Part shown: positions 7,838 through 17,054 of the stretch, one piece after another
Numbering within the stretch: position 1 is the stretch's first letter
How the letters are laid out: every line of letters starts with the position of its first letter
NCBI RefSeq assembly: GCF_019218885.1
Contig: NZ_JAHUWT010000005.1
Coordinates: forward strand, 186,001-250,000
Reading direction: 5' to 3'
DNA length: 64,000 bases
DNA from: Bordetella sp. BOR01
Lineage (GTDB): Bacteria > Pseudomonadota > Gammaproteobacteria > Burkholderiales > Burkholderiaceae_B
Position numbers and translations under genes: made by a program
The notes under the pieces: model-generated
Told to the model about the DNA's origin: nothing
What the model saw: the letters and a program-made list of their open reading frames with translations, nothing else
The model's database searches: none

Positions 7838-9949
7838 ATGAGCGATACGAAGCAGGCTTGCAGGGCAGGCGTCGACATAGGCGGCACGTTCACCGACGTT
7901 GCGCTGGAACACGAAGGGCGCCTGTACGCCGCCAAGGTCCTTACCGACTACGAAAAGCCTGAACGGGCGATTGTGCAGGGCCTGAAGCTGGCAACCCAGG
8001 AGGCAGGCATCGCGCCCTCGGCGATCAGCGCGATCGTCCATGGCACTACCCTGGCGACCAATGCGCTGATCGAGCGCCGCGGCGCGAAGACCGCCTTCAT
8101 TACCAGCGCGGGCTTTCGCGATGTGATCGAAATGCGCAACGAAGGGCGCTTCGAACAGTACGACCTGGCCATCCAGCTGCCTGCGCCCTTGATCCCGCGC
8201 TGCGACCGCTTTCCGCTGCAGGGCCGCCTGGATGCCGGCGGGCGTGAATTGGTGGCGCTGGATGTGCCGGAACTGGACCGGATCATCGAGGCGATCCGTG
8301 CCGGCGGCTTCACGAGCGTGGCTGTCGGCCTGATGCACAGTTATCGCAATGGCGAGCACGAGCGCCAGGTGCGTGACCGGCTGCTGGGTGCGGTGCCCGG
8401 GGTCGCGGTGTCGATTTCCTGCGAAGTGTCGCCGCAGATCCGCGAGTTCGAGCGGTTCAATACGGTTTGCGCCAATGCGTACGTAAAGCCCCTGATGTCT
8501 TCGTACCTGAACCGCCTGGCCAGTGCCTTGCAGGCCGAGGGCATGGCGTGCCCGCTGTACATGATGCATTCCGGCGGGGGCCTGATGTCGCTGGCCAGTG
8601 CGGCCCAATTCCCGGTGCGCCTGCTGGAATCCGGGCCGGCCGGCGGGGCGATCTACGCCAGCCATGTGGCGGCCCGCTATGGCCTGGATCGCGTGCTGTC
8701 TTTCGACATGGGCGGCACTACCGCCAAGATCTGCCTGATCGAAGACCTGCATCCCAGCACGGCGCGCACCTTCGAAGTGGCGCGCACCTATCGTTTCAAG
8801 AAAGGCAGCGGCATGCCCATTTCGATTCCGGTGATCGAAATGGTGGAGATCGGCGCCGGTGGTGGCTCCATCGCCCATGTGGACGACCTGAAACAGGTGC
8901 GCGTGGGCCCGGAAAGCGCCGGGTCCGAGCCAGGCCCCGCGTGCTATGGCCGTGGCGGCGAGCGTCCCGCCGTGACCGATGCCGACCTGGTCCTGGGCAA
9001 GCTCGATGCCCGGCGCTTTGCGGGCGGCACCATCACGCTGGATACCGAGGCCGCGCGCCGGGCTTTGCAGCGCCACGTGGCCGATCCGCTGCAAAGCGTG
9101 ACGGTACAGGCCGCTTATGCGGTGGCCGAGATGGTCGACGAGAACATGTCCAACGCGGCGCGCATGCACGCGGTGGAAAGTGGCCGCGATCTGGGCGAAT
9201 ACACCATGATCGCGTATGGCGGCGCCGCGCCGCTGCATGCGGCGCGCCTGTGCGAGAAGCTGGGCATGGAACGCCTGCTGGTCCCGCCGGGCGCGGGAGT
9301 GGGCTCGGCGATCGGGTTCCTGCGTGCGCCGTTCGGCTATGAGTCGCTGCGCAGCGCGGTCATGCGGCTGAGCCAGTTCGACGTGGACACGGTCAACGGC
9401 ATGATCGAGGAAATGAACCAGGAGGTGGCCGGCTTCCTGCGCGAGACGAGCCATACCGGGCAGGCCGTGCGCGAACTGCGCGCCTACATGCGCTATGCGG
9501 GCCAAGGCTGGGAAATCCCCGTCGACGCGCCGACGGGCACCCTGGACGCCTCGGGGCTGGAGGCGCTGCGGGCCAATTTCGTGCGGGCCTATACGCAACT
9601 GTTCGGCCACGAGGTGGCGGGGCTTGACGTGGAAGTGGTGAGCTGGGCCCTGTCGCTGCGCACCGAGACGCCGCCGCCCGAGCGAGTGTCCTCGAGCGCC
9701 GGCGCGCAAGCCGGCACGAGCGCGACGCATCCTCCCATCGACCGGCGCGAGGTATTCGACGCCAGGCTCGGCGAGTTCCTGGATTGCGCCATCTACGAGC
9801 GTGCCAGCCTGCCGCGCGACGTGCGCCTGGATGGCCCGTTGATCGTGACCGAGCGCGAAACCTCGACCTATGTCAGCCCGAGCTACGGCGTCGTCCTGCA
9901 GCAAGACGGCTGCCTACTCATTCAACGTCAGCAGAAAGAAGGTGTGTGA
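7838..9949 (+). CDS. hyuA: Hydantoinase/oxoprolinase subunit A (HyuA family)
   Basis: 703 residues from ATG 7838. The frame could start at 7757, but the family begins just before GVDIGGTFTDVAL (here residues 10-22), the phosphate-binding loop of the ASKHA ATPase fold. Other markers are HGTTLATNALIERRG, ESGPAGG, SFDMGGTTAKICL and IGAGGGSIAHVD. Together with the B subunit encoded one base later it should form an ATP-dependent amidohydrolase or carboxylase acting on a cyclic amide or ketone (hydantoins, 5-oxoproline, N-methylhydantoin, acetone or acetophenone types). The neighbouring symporter suggests a catabolic role. The exact substrate cannot be told from sequence. Confidence 0.9.
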   Translation: MSDTKQACRAGVDIGGTFTDVALEHEGRLYAAKVLTDYEKPERAIVQGLKLATQEAGIAPSAISAIVHGTTLATNALIERRGAKTAFITSAGFRDVIEMRNEGRFEQYDLAIQLPAPLIPRCDRFPLQGRLDAGGRELVALDVPELDRIIEAIRAGGFTSVAVGLMHSYRNGEHERQVRDRLLGAVPGVAVSISCEVSPQIREFERFNTVCANAYVKPLMSSYLNRLASALQAEGMACPLYMMHSGGGLMSLASAAQFPVRLLESGPAGGAIYASHVAARYGLDRVLSFDMGGTTAKICLIEDLHPSTARTFEVARTYRFKKGSGMPISIPVIEMVEIGAGGGSIAHVDDLKQVRVGPESAGSEPGPACYGRGGERPAVTDADLVLGKLDARRFAGGTITLDTEAARRALQRHVADPLQSVTVQAAYAVAEMVDENMSNAARMHAVESGRDLGEYTMIAYGGAAPLHAARLCEKLGMERLLVPPGAGVGSAIGFLRAPFGYESLRSAVMRLSQFDVDTVNGMIEEMNQEVAGFLRETSHTGQAVRELRAYMRYAGQGWEIPVDAPTGTLDASGLEALRANFVRAYTQLFGHEVAGLDVEVVSWALSLRTETPPPERVSSSAGAQAGTSATHPPIDRREVFDARLGEFLDCAIYERASLPRDVRLDGPLIVTERETSTYVSPSYGVVLQQDGCLLIQRQQKEGV

Positions 9950-9950
9950 C

Positions 9951-11621
9951 ATGAGCGCAAGCATCAAAGTCCGCGAACAGATCATGTGGAACCGGCTGAT
10001 CTCGGTGGTCGAGGAACAGGCTGCCACCCTGGTCCGCACGGCGTTCTGCACCAGCGTGCGGGAAGCGGGCGACTTGTCGGCCGGCGTATTCGATGCGCAG
10101 GGCCGCATGATCGCCCAGGCGGTGACCGGCACGCCGGGGCACGTGAATTCCATGGCGGAGTCGGTGGGGCATTTCGTGGCCCGGTTCGGCGACGGCGGCC
10201 TGGCGCCCGGCGACGTGCTCGTCACCAACGACCCCTGGATGGGTACCGGCCACCTGCACGACATTACGATGGTCACGCCTGTGTACCGCCGCCCGGACGG
10301 CCCCGGCGAGCCGCGCCTGATCGGCTTTTTCGCCTCGACCGCGCACGTGGTCGACATCGGCGGCCGCGGCTTCGGCCCCGACGCCGGTGATGTGTACGAA
10401 GAAGGCCTGCGCATTCCGCTGATGAAGTTCTACAAGGCCGGCGTGCTGAATGAAGACCTGGTCGAGCTGCTGCGCACCAACGTGCGCGAACGCGACCAGG
10501 TCATCGGCGACTTCCATTCGCTGGTGGCGTGCAACGAGACCGGGCGGCGCCGGCTGGACGCGATGCTGGACGAGTTCGGCCTGCCCGACCTCGAGGAACT
10601 GGCCGCCTTCATCTTCGGGCACAGCGAACGCGCCACGCGCGAGTACATCGCCGCCCTGCCGTCGGGAAAACACGGCTACGAGATGCGCGTGGACGGCTAC
10701 GAAAGCCCCATCGATCTGCGTGTGGCCGTGCATGCCGACGGCGGCACCATGTATGCCGACTTCGCGGGTACGTCGGGCCCCAGCAAATACGGCATCAATG
10801 TGCCGTTGACCTATACCAAGGCATACGCCTGCTATGCCCTCAAGTGCGCCATCGCGCCCGAGATTCCCAATAACTGGGCGTCGTTGCGGCCATTCGAGAT
10901 CAGTGCCCCGGAGGGCTGCATCCTGAACGCGCCGTTCCCCGCGCCGGTGGCGGTGCGCCATGTGCTGGGCCACCTGCTTCCCGACGTGGTGCTGGGGGCG
11001 CTGCAGGAGTATCTGCCCGACCTGATTCCGGCCGAGGGCGCCAGCGCGCTGTGGAACCTGCAGATGCGTTTTCAGGGCGTGCGCCAGGACAATCGGCAGG
11101 CGCGCCACGAGATGCTCATCTTCAACACAGGTGGAACCGGCGCGCGCCCCGCCAGCGACGGGCTGAGCACGACGGCGTTTCCGAGCGGGGTGCATACCAT
11201 GTCGGCAGAGGTGACCGAGAGCATCGGGCCGATCGTGGTGTGGCGCAAAGAGCTGCGCCCCGATTCGGGCGGTGCCGGCAAGTGGCGCGGCGGCCTGGGG
11301 CAACGCATCGAAATCGGCGCGCACGAGGGCTACCAGTTCACGCTGAACGCCATGTTCGACCGAGTGGCTTATCCCGCGCGCGGTCATGCGGGCGGACACG
11401 ACGGCGCCGCCGGCGGGGTAGGGTTGGATGACGGCAGCGTGCTGCGTGCCAAAGGCAGCCAGCTGATTCCGGAAGGCCAGCGCCTGGTGCTCGACCTGCC
11501 CGGCGGAGGCGGTTTCGGACAGCCGGCGCAGCGGCCCGCGGAGCTGGTGCGGCGCGACGTGCGGTACGGCTACATCAGCGAAGCGCAGGCGCGCCGCGAT
11601 TATCCGCACGCTTTCGAATAG
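9951..11621 (+). CDS. hyuB: Hydantoinase/oxoprolinase subunit B (HyuB family)
   Basis: 556 residues, the family length. The ATG lies one base after the hyuA stop, with AGAAAGAAGG as ribosome site overlapping the end of hyuA, so the subunits are coupled. Typical stretches are SVREAGDLSAGVFDAQGRM, the VTNDPWMGTGHLHD segment (about 84-97), ADFAGTSGPSKYGINVPL and the glycine-rich end LDLPGGGGFGQPAQR. HyuB is the hydrolytic or metal-binding partner of HyuA. The operon has no gene for a third small subunit, unlike acetone carboxylase, which argues for a hydantoinase or oxoprolinase type. Confidence 0.9.
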   Translation: MSASIKVREQIMWNRLISVVEEQAATLVRTAFCTSVREAGDLSAGVFDAQGRMIAQAVTGTPGHVNSMAESVGHFVARFGDGGLAPGDVLVTNDPWMGTGHLHDITMVTPVYRRPDGPGEPRLIGFFASTAHVVDIGGRGFGPDAGDVYEEGLRIPLMKFYKAGVLNEDLVELLRTNVRERDQVIGDFHSLVACNETGRRRLDAMLDEFGLPDLEELAAFIFGHSERATREYIAALPSGKHGYEMRVDGYESPIDLRVAVHADGGTMYADFAGTSGPSKYGINVPLTYTKAYACYALKCAIAPEIPNNWASLRPFEISAPEGCILNAPFPAPVAVRHVLGHLLPDVVLGALQEYLPDLIPAEGASALWNLQMRFQGVRQDNRQARHEMLIFNTGGTGARPASDGLSTTAFPSGVHTMSAEVTESIGPIVVWRKELRPDSGGAGKWRGGLGQRIEIGAHEGYQFTLNAMFDRVAYPARGHAGGHDGAAGGVGLDDGSVLRAKGSQLIPEGQRLVLDLPGGGGFGQPAQRPAELVRRDVRYGYISEAQARRDYPHAFE

Positions 11622-11737
11622 GAGAACGGGCGCGATGCAGGCGCGGACGCCTTGGCGCCGCCGCCGGGCATCGCGCATCCAAGCATGGCGCGGCCTGGCC
11701 GCGTTCATTCAACGCAAGAAAGTTCCTGGGGAAAATA

Positions 11738-13129
11738 ATGGGCACCAAAGCAATACGCACGGCAGGCGTCCTGCCGGACCCGCCGCGTGCACGTGAGCAG
11801 GCCGGCCCGGCCGCGGCGGGCGTCAGGCCGCGCGAAGTCGGCAAGAAAGAACTCAATCGCGTTGTCCTGGCCTCGGTCGTGGGCAGCTTCGTCGAGTGGT
11901 TCGAGTTTTCGGTCTATGGCTACCTGGCCAGCATTCTGGGCAAGGTGTTTTTTCCTGCCAGCGAGCCTGGCACGCAACTGGTGGCCTCACTGGCCGCATT
12001 CGCCGTCGCTTTCTTCGCGCGGCCGTTCGGCGGCTTTCTGTTCGGCCCCATAGGCGACCGCTACGGACGCAAGCAGGTGCTGACCGTCACCATCCTGATG
12101 ATGGCGGTCGCCACCTTCGCGATCGGCCTCATCCCATCGCACGATTCCATCGGCATGGCCGCGCCTATCTTGCTGGTCGTGCTGCGCCTGCTGCAGGGCA
12201 TCTCGGCCGGGGGAGAAGGCAGCGGCGCGGCGATCTTCGTGGCCGAGTATTGCGCAGACCGCCGCCGCAGCGCCATTACCAGCTGGATCCAGGTGGGCTG
12301 CATCAGCGGCTTCGCCTTCGGCGCCATCGTCACCACGCTGCTCACGTATTTCTTCACTGCCGAGCAGATCCATCACTGGGCCTGGCGCCTGCCGTTCCTG
12401 CTGGCCTTGCCGCTGGGTGCGATCGGCCTGTACATCCGCAACCACCTGGAAGAAACGCCCACGTTCGAGGCGGTGCGCGAGAATCGCGATGCCCATCCGA
12501 AGGCCGGCTGGAAGCATTTGTTCGATACCCACCTGGGCCCGCTGTTGCAGTCCTGCGGGTTCATCATCGTGACCAACATCACGCTGTATACGGTGGTGAC
12601 GTATATTCCCACCTACCTGATCAGCGCCCTGACGATGGAACCTGCCCAGGGCTTCCTGTTGTCGCTGGGCCCGCAGCTCTTCCTGATCGCCATGATTCCC
12701 GTGATGGGCCTGGTGGCCGACCGCATCACCCGCAAGACGGCCATGCTGGCCGGCAGCGTGGCCGTGCTGCTGCTGGCGATACCGTGCTTCACCTTGTTGT
12801 CCACCGGCGGCTATCCGGCCAAGTTCGGCGCTTTGATGGTGCTGAATCTGTGCCTGGCCGCCATGCTGGGCAGCATCTTCTCGGCGGTGCCGGCACTGTT
12901 TACCACCCCGGTGCGGTTTACCGGAATGGCGGTCAGCTATAACGTGTCGGTGGCGCTGTTCGCCGGCACGGCCCCCATGCTGAACGCCTGGTTGATCCAG
13001 CGCACCGGCAATACGATGATGCCCGCTTATTACCTGATGCTGGGGGCCGTGGTGGGCATCGTGGCGCTGCTGTTCAGCCGCGACCGCACTGGCCAGCCCA
13101 TGAACGGCGATCCGCCGCGCCCCGATTGA
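11738..13129 (+). CDS. MFS transporter, metabolite:H+ symporter (MHS) family
   Basis: 463 residues, 12 hydrophobic helices after an N-terminal cytoplasmic tail of about 38 residues. The signature GPIGDRYGRK (103-112) between helices 2 and 3, SFVEWFEFSVYGYLAS in helix 1 and LRLLQGISAGGEGSGA in helix 4 are those of MHS carriers (relatives of ShiA, KgtP, ProP), which import organic acids or zwitterions with protons. It is 116 bases after hyuB on the same strand, so uptake of the HyuAB substrate or its acidic product is a fair inference. Confidence 0.88.
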   Translation: MGTKAIRTAGVLPDPPRAREQAGPAAAGVRPREVGKKELNRVVLASVVGSFVEWFEFSVYGYLASILGKVFFPASEPGTQLVASLAAFAVAFFARPFGGFLFGPIGDRYGRKQVLTVTILMMAVATFAIGLIPSHDSIGMAAPILLVVLRLLQGISAGGEGSGAAIFVAEYCADRRRSAITSWIQVGCISGFAFGAIVTTLLTYFFTAEQIHHWAWRLPFLLALPLGAIGLYIRNHLEETPTFEAVRENRDAHPKAGWKHLFDTHLGPLLQSCGFIIVTNITLYTVVTYIPTYLISALTMEPAQGFLLSLGPQLFLIAMIPVMGLVADRITRKTAMLAGSVAVLLLAIPCFTLLSTGGYPAKFGALMVLNLCLAAMLGSIFSAVPALFTTPVRFTGMAVSYNVSVALFAGTAPMLNAWLIQRTGNTMMPAYYLMLGAVVGIVALLFSRDRTGQPMNGDPPRPD

Positions 13130-13136
13130 CCAGCGC

Positions 13137-14117
13137 CTACGCCAGGGCCGCGCGCTCGCGCAGGGCGGTGGACGCGGGCTCCTGGCGGCATTGCGACGCA
13201 TACCCCACCACGGCTTCGGCGCACACGTAGTCCAGCAGCCATCGGGCGAACTGCTGCAACAGGGGCGAGTTCTTGCGGTCGGGTTTGATAAGCAGGCTGA
13301 AGCGGGGCATTTTCTTTGCCGGCAACTGCTTCAGCAGGTCCATGCCATAGGGGGACACGAGTCTGCCCGCGCCCACCTCACGGACGGCGTCGGCGTAAGA
13401 AATGAACCCTACGCCCAAGCCGGCCAGCACGGCCTCCATCATGGCCGCATGCGTATGCAGCAGCAGCAGGGGCTGCGACGCCCGCTCTGGCACGCCCAGC
13501 AAGTCCAGCGTGTCGTCCCACAGCGTGTTTGCCACCAGCGAGGTGACCACGCTGTGCTTGAGCAGGTCCGCGGGCGTGCGCAGGGGCAGGCGTTCCAGCA
13601 GGCCGGGCGTGGCCACCAGCACTTTCAGGTCGTCGATCAGCGGCGTTTCCACGTACTCGGTGTTGCCGCCGTAGTCCCAATGGATGGCGGCGTCCATGCC
13701 GCGTTCGTCAAGCTCGACCAGGTCTACGCCCACCGCCATGCGGAAATCGATGTTGGGGTGCGAGGCGGTGAAATTGCCCAGCTTGGGCACCAGGAACTCG
13801 GTGGCGAAGTACGGGCTGACGTAAAGGTACAGCTGCTGCGTGGCGCGCGAGGTCTGTATGGCGTTCACGCCGTCGGCGAAGCGGTCCAGGCCGCCCTGCA
13901 CGTGGGCATGCAGCGTGTTGGCCGCCTGCGTGGGTGTAAGGCTGCGGATATTGCGCTGGAACAGGGGCTGCTCGAGATGGGCCTCGAGCTGCTTGAGCTG
14001 CTGGCTGACCGCCTGCGGCGTCAGGCAGAGTTCCTCGGCCGCCTGGCGTATCGAGCCCCGCCGCATGATGGCCTCGAAGATGCGCAAGGTATTGAGGGGA
14101 GGAAGTCGGTAACGCAT
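13137..14117 (-). CDS. LysR-family regulator (GcvA-like)
   Basis: 326 residues from the ATG at 14117 (MRYRLPPLNTLRIFEAIMRRGS), the canonical LysR beginning; an upstream in-frame ATG would add 15 unconserved residues. The helix-turn-helix is about residues 18-37 (SIRQAAEELCLTPQAVSQQL). The effector domain carries DAAIHWDYG and GLGVGFISYADAVREV; DAAI-type sequence and the PPLNTLRIFEA start place it in the GcvA group. It converges with the symporter gene (7-base gap), so it is a plausible regulator of the hyuAB-transporter genes although it is not divergent from them. Confidence 0.88.
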   Translation of the reverse strand: MRYRLPPLNTLRIFEAIMRRGSIRQAAEELCLTPQAVSQQLKQLEAHLEQPLFQRNIRSLTPTQAANTLHAHVQGGLDRFADGVNAIQTSRATQQLYLYVSPYFATEFLVPKLGNFTASHPNIDFRMAVGVDLVELDERGMDAAIHWDYGGNTEYVETPLIDDLKVLVATPGLLERLPLRTPADLLKHSVVTSLVANTLWDDTLDLLGVPERASQPLLLLHTHAAMMEAVLAGLGVGFISYADAVREVGAGRLVSPYGMDLLKQLPAKKMPRFSLLIKPDRKNSPLLQQFARWLLDYVCAEAVVGYASQCRQEPASTALRERAALA

Positions 14118-14277
14118 GGTCGGGCATTCTTTGAGCGGGCGGCGCAAGTCGTTGCGGCCCAAGGCCTTTTTATATTTGTCCGAAAATTGTTCAAGGGCTT
14201 ATCCACATTGTGCGTGGACAACTCGGACAGGAGGCGCCGCCCGGTGTGGGCGGCGGGTGGCGTTCTGGTGCGGCGCG

Positions 14278-14832
14278 TCAGGCGGCGTGCTTGGCCACCC
14301 AGGCAAGGTACAGGTCGAGCCAGCCTTGCAGGAATTTGCGGGTGCCTTCGTTGGTGATGGTGTACTGGTCGTCGATCAGCCCCTCGGTGGTCTGCAGGAA
14401 GACTTCAGGCGTGGTCAGTACGTTGACGCCTTCGGCTGCCAGGATGTTGCGCAGGTGCTGCTGCGCCATGGCCGTACCGGCCGCGCTGGGCGAAGTGCCG
14501 ACGATGCCGCCGGTTTTCCCGACCCAGGAATTCTTGCCCCAGGGGCGCGAACCCCAGTCGATGGCGTTTTTCAGCGCGGCGGGAATCGAGCGGTTGTGCT
14601 CGGGCGTCACGAACAGCAAGCCGTCGGCATTGGCGATCAGTTCCTTCAGCTTGGCGGCCGAAGGCGGCATGGACATTTCGTTGTCCTGGTTGTACAGCGG
14701 CACATCGCCCAGGCTGGCGTATTCGAACTTGACGTTCTCGGGCAGCAGCTTTTCCAGGGCGTGCGCCAGGCGCAGATTGATAGATGCGGCCCGCAGGCTG
14801 CCGACGAAAACCGCGATCTTGTAAGTGCTCAT
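14278..14832 (-). CDS. NADPH-dependent FMN reductase (chromate/quinone reductase type)
   Basis: 184 residues from ATG 14832. Flavodoxin-like fold with the FMN phosphate loop GSLRAASINL (11-20) and the second flavin element TPEHNRSIPAALKNAIDW. These match the soluble ChrR/YieF-like two-electron reductases that act on quinones and chromate and protect against oxidative stress. It is followed on the same strand by the LysR gene after a 160-base gap, so they are probably independent. The 250 bases in front of it, up to the next rightward gene, hold no gene; a direct repeat TAGGGT is seen near 15010-15030. Confidence 0.88.
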   Translation of the reverse strand: MSTYKIAVFVGSLRAASINLRLAHALEKLLPENVKFEYASLGDVPLYNQDNEMSMPPSAAKLKELIANADGLLFVTPEHNRSIPAALKNAIDWGSRPWGKNSWVGKTGGIVGTSPSAAGTAMAQQHLRNILAAEGVNVLTTPEVFLQTTEGLIDDQYTITNEGTRKFLQGWLDLYLAWVAKHAA

Positions 14833-15082
14833 GCACATGCTCCTCGGGGGTAAGAGACCGCTCAGTGTAGACCTGCGTTGTGGCCGACTCAATAATGCAC
14901 CAGGACGGTGCATGCGTGCACAAAAGGCTGGATCGTGCTGCGCGCAACGGTGCAGGCGGGCCGGGTGCGGGCGGTTGTGCCCGGGTGCGCGTCCGCAACG
15001 AAGTTGGCATAGGGTTTGCTAGGGTAATTACTAAGCGGCCGCAGCCGTTCCAGGCCGGCCCGTACGCAGCAAGGAGTTCCTC

Positions 15083-15628
15083 ATGACCGATCCACTTCCC
15101 GCCCCAGTCACGATGCTGGTGACGCGCCACATATCGCCCGAGCGCTACGGGGATTTCCTGGCATGGATGCGCCAGGGCGAAATCCTGGCGGCGGGCTTTC
15201 CGGGGTTCCTGGGGTCGGGCGTGCTGCAACCGCCCGAAGGCGGCGACCAATACCAGATCGTGCTGCGCTTCGCCGACGCGGCCAGCCTGGCGCGCTGGGA
15301 AAACTCGCTGCCGCGCCGCATGTGGCTGGAGCGCGGGGCCAGCCTGGTACGAGCCAGCCGCATCCATCGGGTCAGTGGCATGGATACCTGGTTTGGCCCG
15401 CCGCGCAGCGCGCCGCCGCGCTGGAAGCAGGCGATCAGCATCTGGCTGGCGTACTTTCCCATGCTGCTGCTGTTCAGCACGCTGCTCAACGAACAACTGA
15501 GCGCCTTGCCCTTGTTCTGGCGGGTGCTGGTAACCACTGCCTGCATGACGCCGGTGCTGTCGTTCGTCTGCATCCCGCTGATCACCCGCCTGCTGCGCAG
15601 CTGGCTGCAGCCGGCGGCTGGCCGTTGA
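15083..15628 (+). CDS. Antibiotic biosynthesis monooxygenase (ABM) domain protein with two C-terminal membrane helices
   Basis: 181 residues. Residues about 8-95 form a ferredoxin-like ABM domain (VTMLVTRHISPERYGDFLAW, then GFLGSGVLQPP and QYQIVLRFADAASLARWENS). Residues about 118-135 and 148-170 are strongly hydrophobic, so the domain is tethered to the inner membrane. Such hybrids are common conserved proteins of unknown function. Ribosome site AAGGAG is 7 bases before the ATG. It does not carry the heme-contact residues I would need to call it a heme oxygenase. Confidence 0.75.
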   Translation: MTDPLPAPVTMLVTRHISPERYGDFLAWMRQGEILAAGFPGFLGSGVLQPPEGGDQYQIVLRFADAASLARWENSLPRRMWLERGASLVRASRIHRVSGMDTWFGPPRSAPPRWKQAISIWLAYFPMLLLFSTLLNEQLSALPLFWRVLVTTACMTPVLSFVCIPLITRLLRSWLQPAAGR

Positions 15629-15706
15629 TGGCCGGTTGCTGACACTTCACTGAATACTGAACGAAAATTGTTTACACTTGCATCGGTAATCCTCAATTTC
15701 TAAAGA

Positions 15707-15733
15707 AGCGCGGCCACGCGGGGCGCGCTTTTT
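15707..15733 (+). terminator. Hairpin with T-run between ABM gene and imelysin operon
   Basis: AGCGCG (15707-15712) pairs with CGCGCT (15724-15729), followed by TTTTT. It is 80 bases after the ABM stop but only 23 bases before the imelysin start, so it could end the first gene or attenuate the operon. Confidence 0.5.
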
Positions 15734-15755
15734 CTCAACAAAGGAGAGTATTCCG

Positions 15756-17054
15756 ATGCGCAAATTGCTCTACGGCGCGCTGCTGGCGGCCGCCCTGACC
15801 GCAGGGGCGGCCCAGGCCGCCGCCGAACCCAAGGCGGTGGTAAAGACCTATTCCGACATTGCGCTGGCCGGCTACGAGGATTCGTTGAATTCCGCCCAGG
15901 CATTGCGCACCGCGATCGAAGCCTTGATCGAAAAGCCCAGCGCCCAGACGCTGCAGGCCGCACGCGCGGCCTGGCTGGCGGCGCGGGTGCCTTACCAGCA
16001 GACCGAGGCCTTCCGGTTCGGCAATCCCATCGTCGACGACTGGGAAGGCAGTGTGAATGCCTGGCCGCTGGACGAAGGACTGATCGACTACGTGGATGCG
16101 TCGTACGGTACCGAGAGCGACCAGAATGCGTTCTATGCCGTGAACGTGATTGCCAATTCCAAGATCTCGGTGGGCGGCAAGACCATCGATGCCACCACCA
16201 TCACGCCCGAATTGCTGTCCGAAACGCTGCAGGAAGCGGATGGCAACGAAGCCAACGTGGCCACCGGCTACCATGCCATCGAATTCCTGCTGTGGGGCCA
16301 GGACCTGAACGGTTCGGGTCCGGCACCGGCCGACCGCAAGGGCACGCCGCAAGAACGCCATGCCGGCAACCGGCCGCACACCGACTTCGATCCGGCCCAG
16401 TGCACGGGCGGCCATTGCGAACGCCGCGTGCAGTACCTGCGCGCGGTGACCGATCTGCTGGTGTCCGACCTGGAAGAAATGGTGGACAACTGGAAACAGG
16501 ACGGCGAGGCGCGCAAGGCCGTCGAACAGGATCCCAAGGCCGGGCTGGTGGCCATGCTGACCGGGCTGGGCAGCCTGTCGTACGGCGAACTGGCCGGCGA
16601 ACGCATGAAGCTGGGCCTGATGCTGCACGACCCGGAAGAAGAGCACGATTGCTTCTCGGACAACACCCATAATTCGCACTACTACAACCAGCTCGGCATT
16701 CGCAATGTGTACCTCGGTACCTATGCGCGCGTCGATGGCAAGACGGTCTCGGGCGCCAGCGTGTCCGACCTGGTGAAGGCGCGCGATCCCAAGCTCGATG
16801 CCGAAATGCGCAGCAAGCTCGACGCCACCGTGGCCGCCATGCAAGCCATGCGCGACCGTGCCGATAAAGTGGAAACCTACGACCAGATGATTGCCAGCGG
16901 CAACGCCGCAGGCAATGCGGTGGTGCAGGCCGCCATCGATCGCCTGGTCGACCAGACCCGCAGCCTGGAACGCGTGATTGCCGTGCTGGAACTGGGCGAC
17001 GTGGCGCTCGAGGGTTCGGACAGTCTCGACAAGCCGGAAGCCGTATTCCAGTGA
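15756..17054 (+). CDS. Imelysin family protein (iron-regulated IrpA/IcmP type), periplasmic
   Basis: 432 residues with a Sec signal peptide (cleavage after AQA, near residue 21-23). The imelysin signature GxHxxE is present as GYHAIEFLLWGQD, with Gly171, His173 and Glu176. Imelysins are paired helical-bundle proteins of the periplasm or outer membrane tied to iron uptake; earlier called M75 peptidases, although peptidase activity is doubtful. Ribosome site AAAGGAG. First gene of a four-gene operon; the next gene overlaps its stop. I did not find a clear Fur box, so iron control is inference from the family. Confidence 0.9.
   Translation: MRKLLYGALLAAALTAGAAQAAAEPKAVVKTYSDIALAGYEDSLNSAQALRTAIEALIEKPSAQTLQAARAAWLAARVPYQQTEAFRFGNPIVDDWEGSVNAWPLDEGLIDYVDASYGTESDQNAFYAVNVIANSKISVGGKTIDATTITPELLSETLQEADGNEANVATGYHAIEFLLWGQDLNGSGPAPADRKGTPQERHAGNRPHTDFDPAQCTGGHCERRVQYLRAVTDLLVSDLEEMVDNWKQDGEARKAVEQDPKAGLVAMLTGLGSLSYGELAGERMKLGLMLHDPEEEHDCFSDNTHNSHYYNQLGIRNVYLGTYARVDGKTVSGASVSDLVKARDPKLDAEMRSKLDATVAAMQAMRDRADKVETYDQMIASGNAAGNAVVQAAIDRLVDQTRSLERVIAVLELGDVALEGSDSLDKPEAVFQ

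Noticed and set aside
7721-9904. Very long open frame antisense to hyuA (and similar antisense frames across the window)
   Set aside because: High GC at third positions opens opposite frames; the translations are rich in His, Arg, Gln and Gly, show no family motifs, and the plus-strand gene is complete.
15629-15755. Fur box before the imelysin operon
   Set aside because: AT-rich patch around 15660-15695 does not fit the GATAATGATAATCATTATC pattern well enough.
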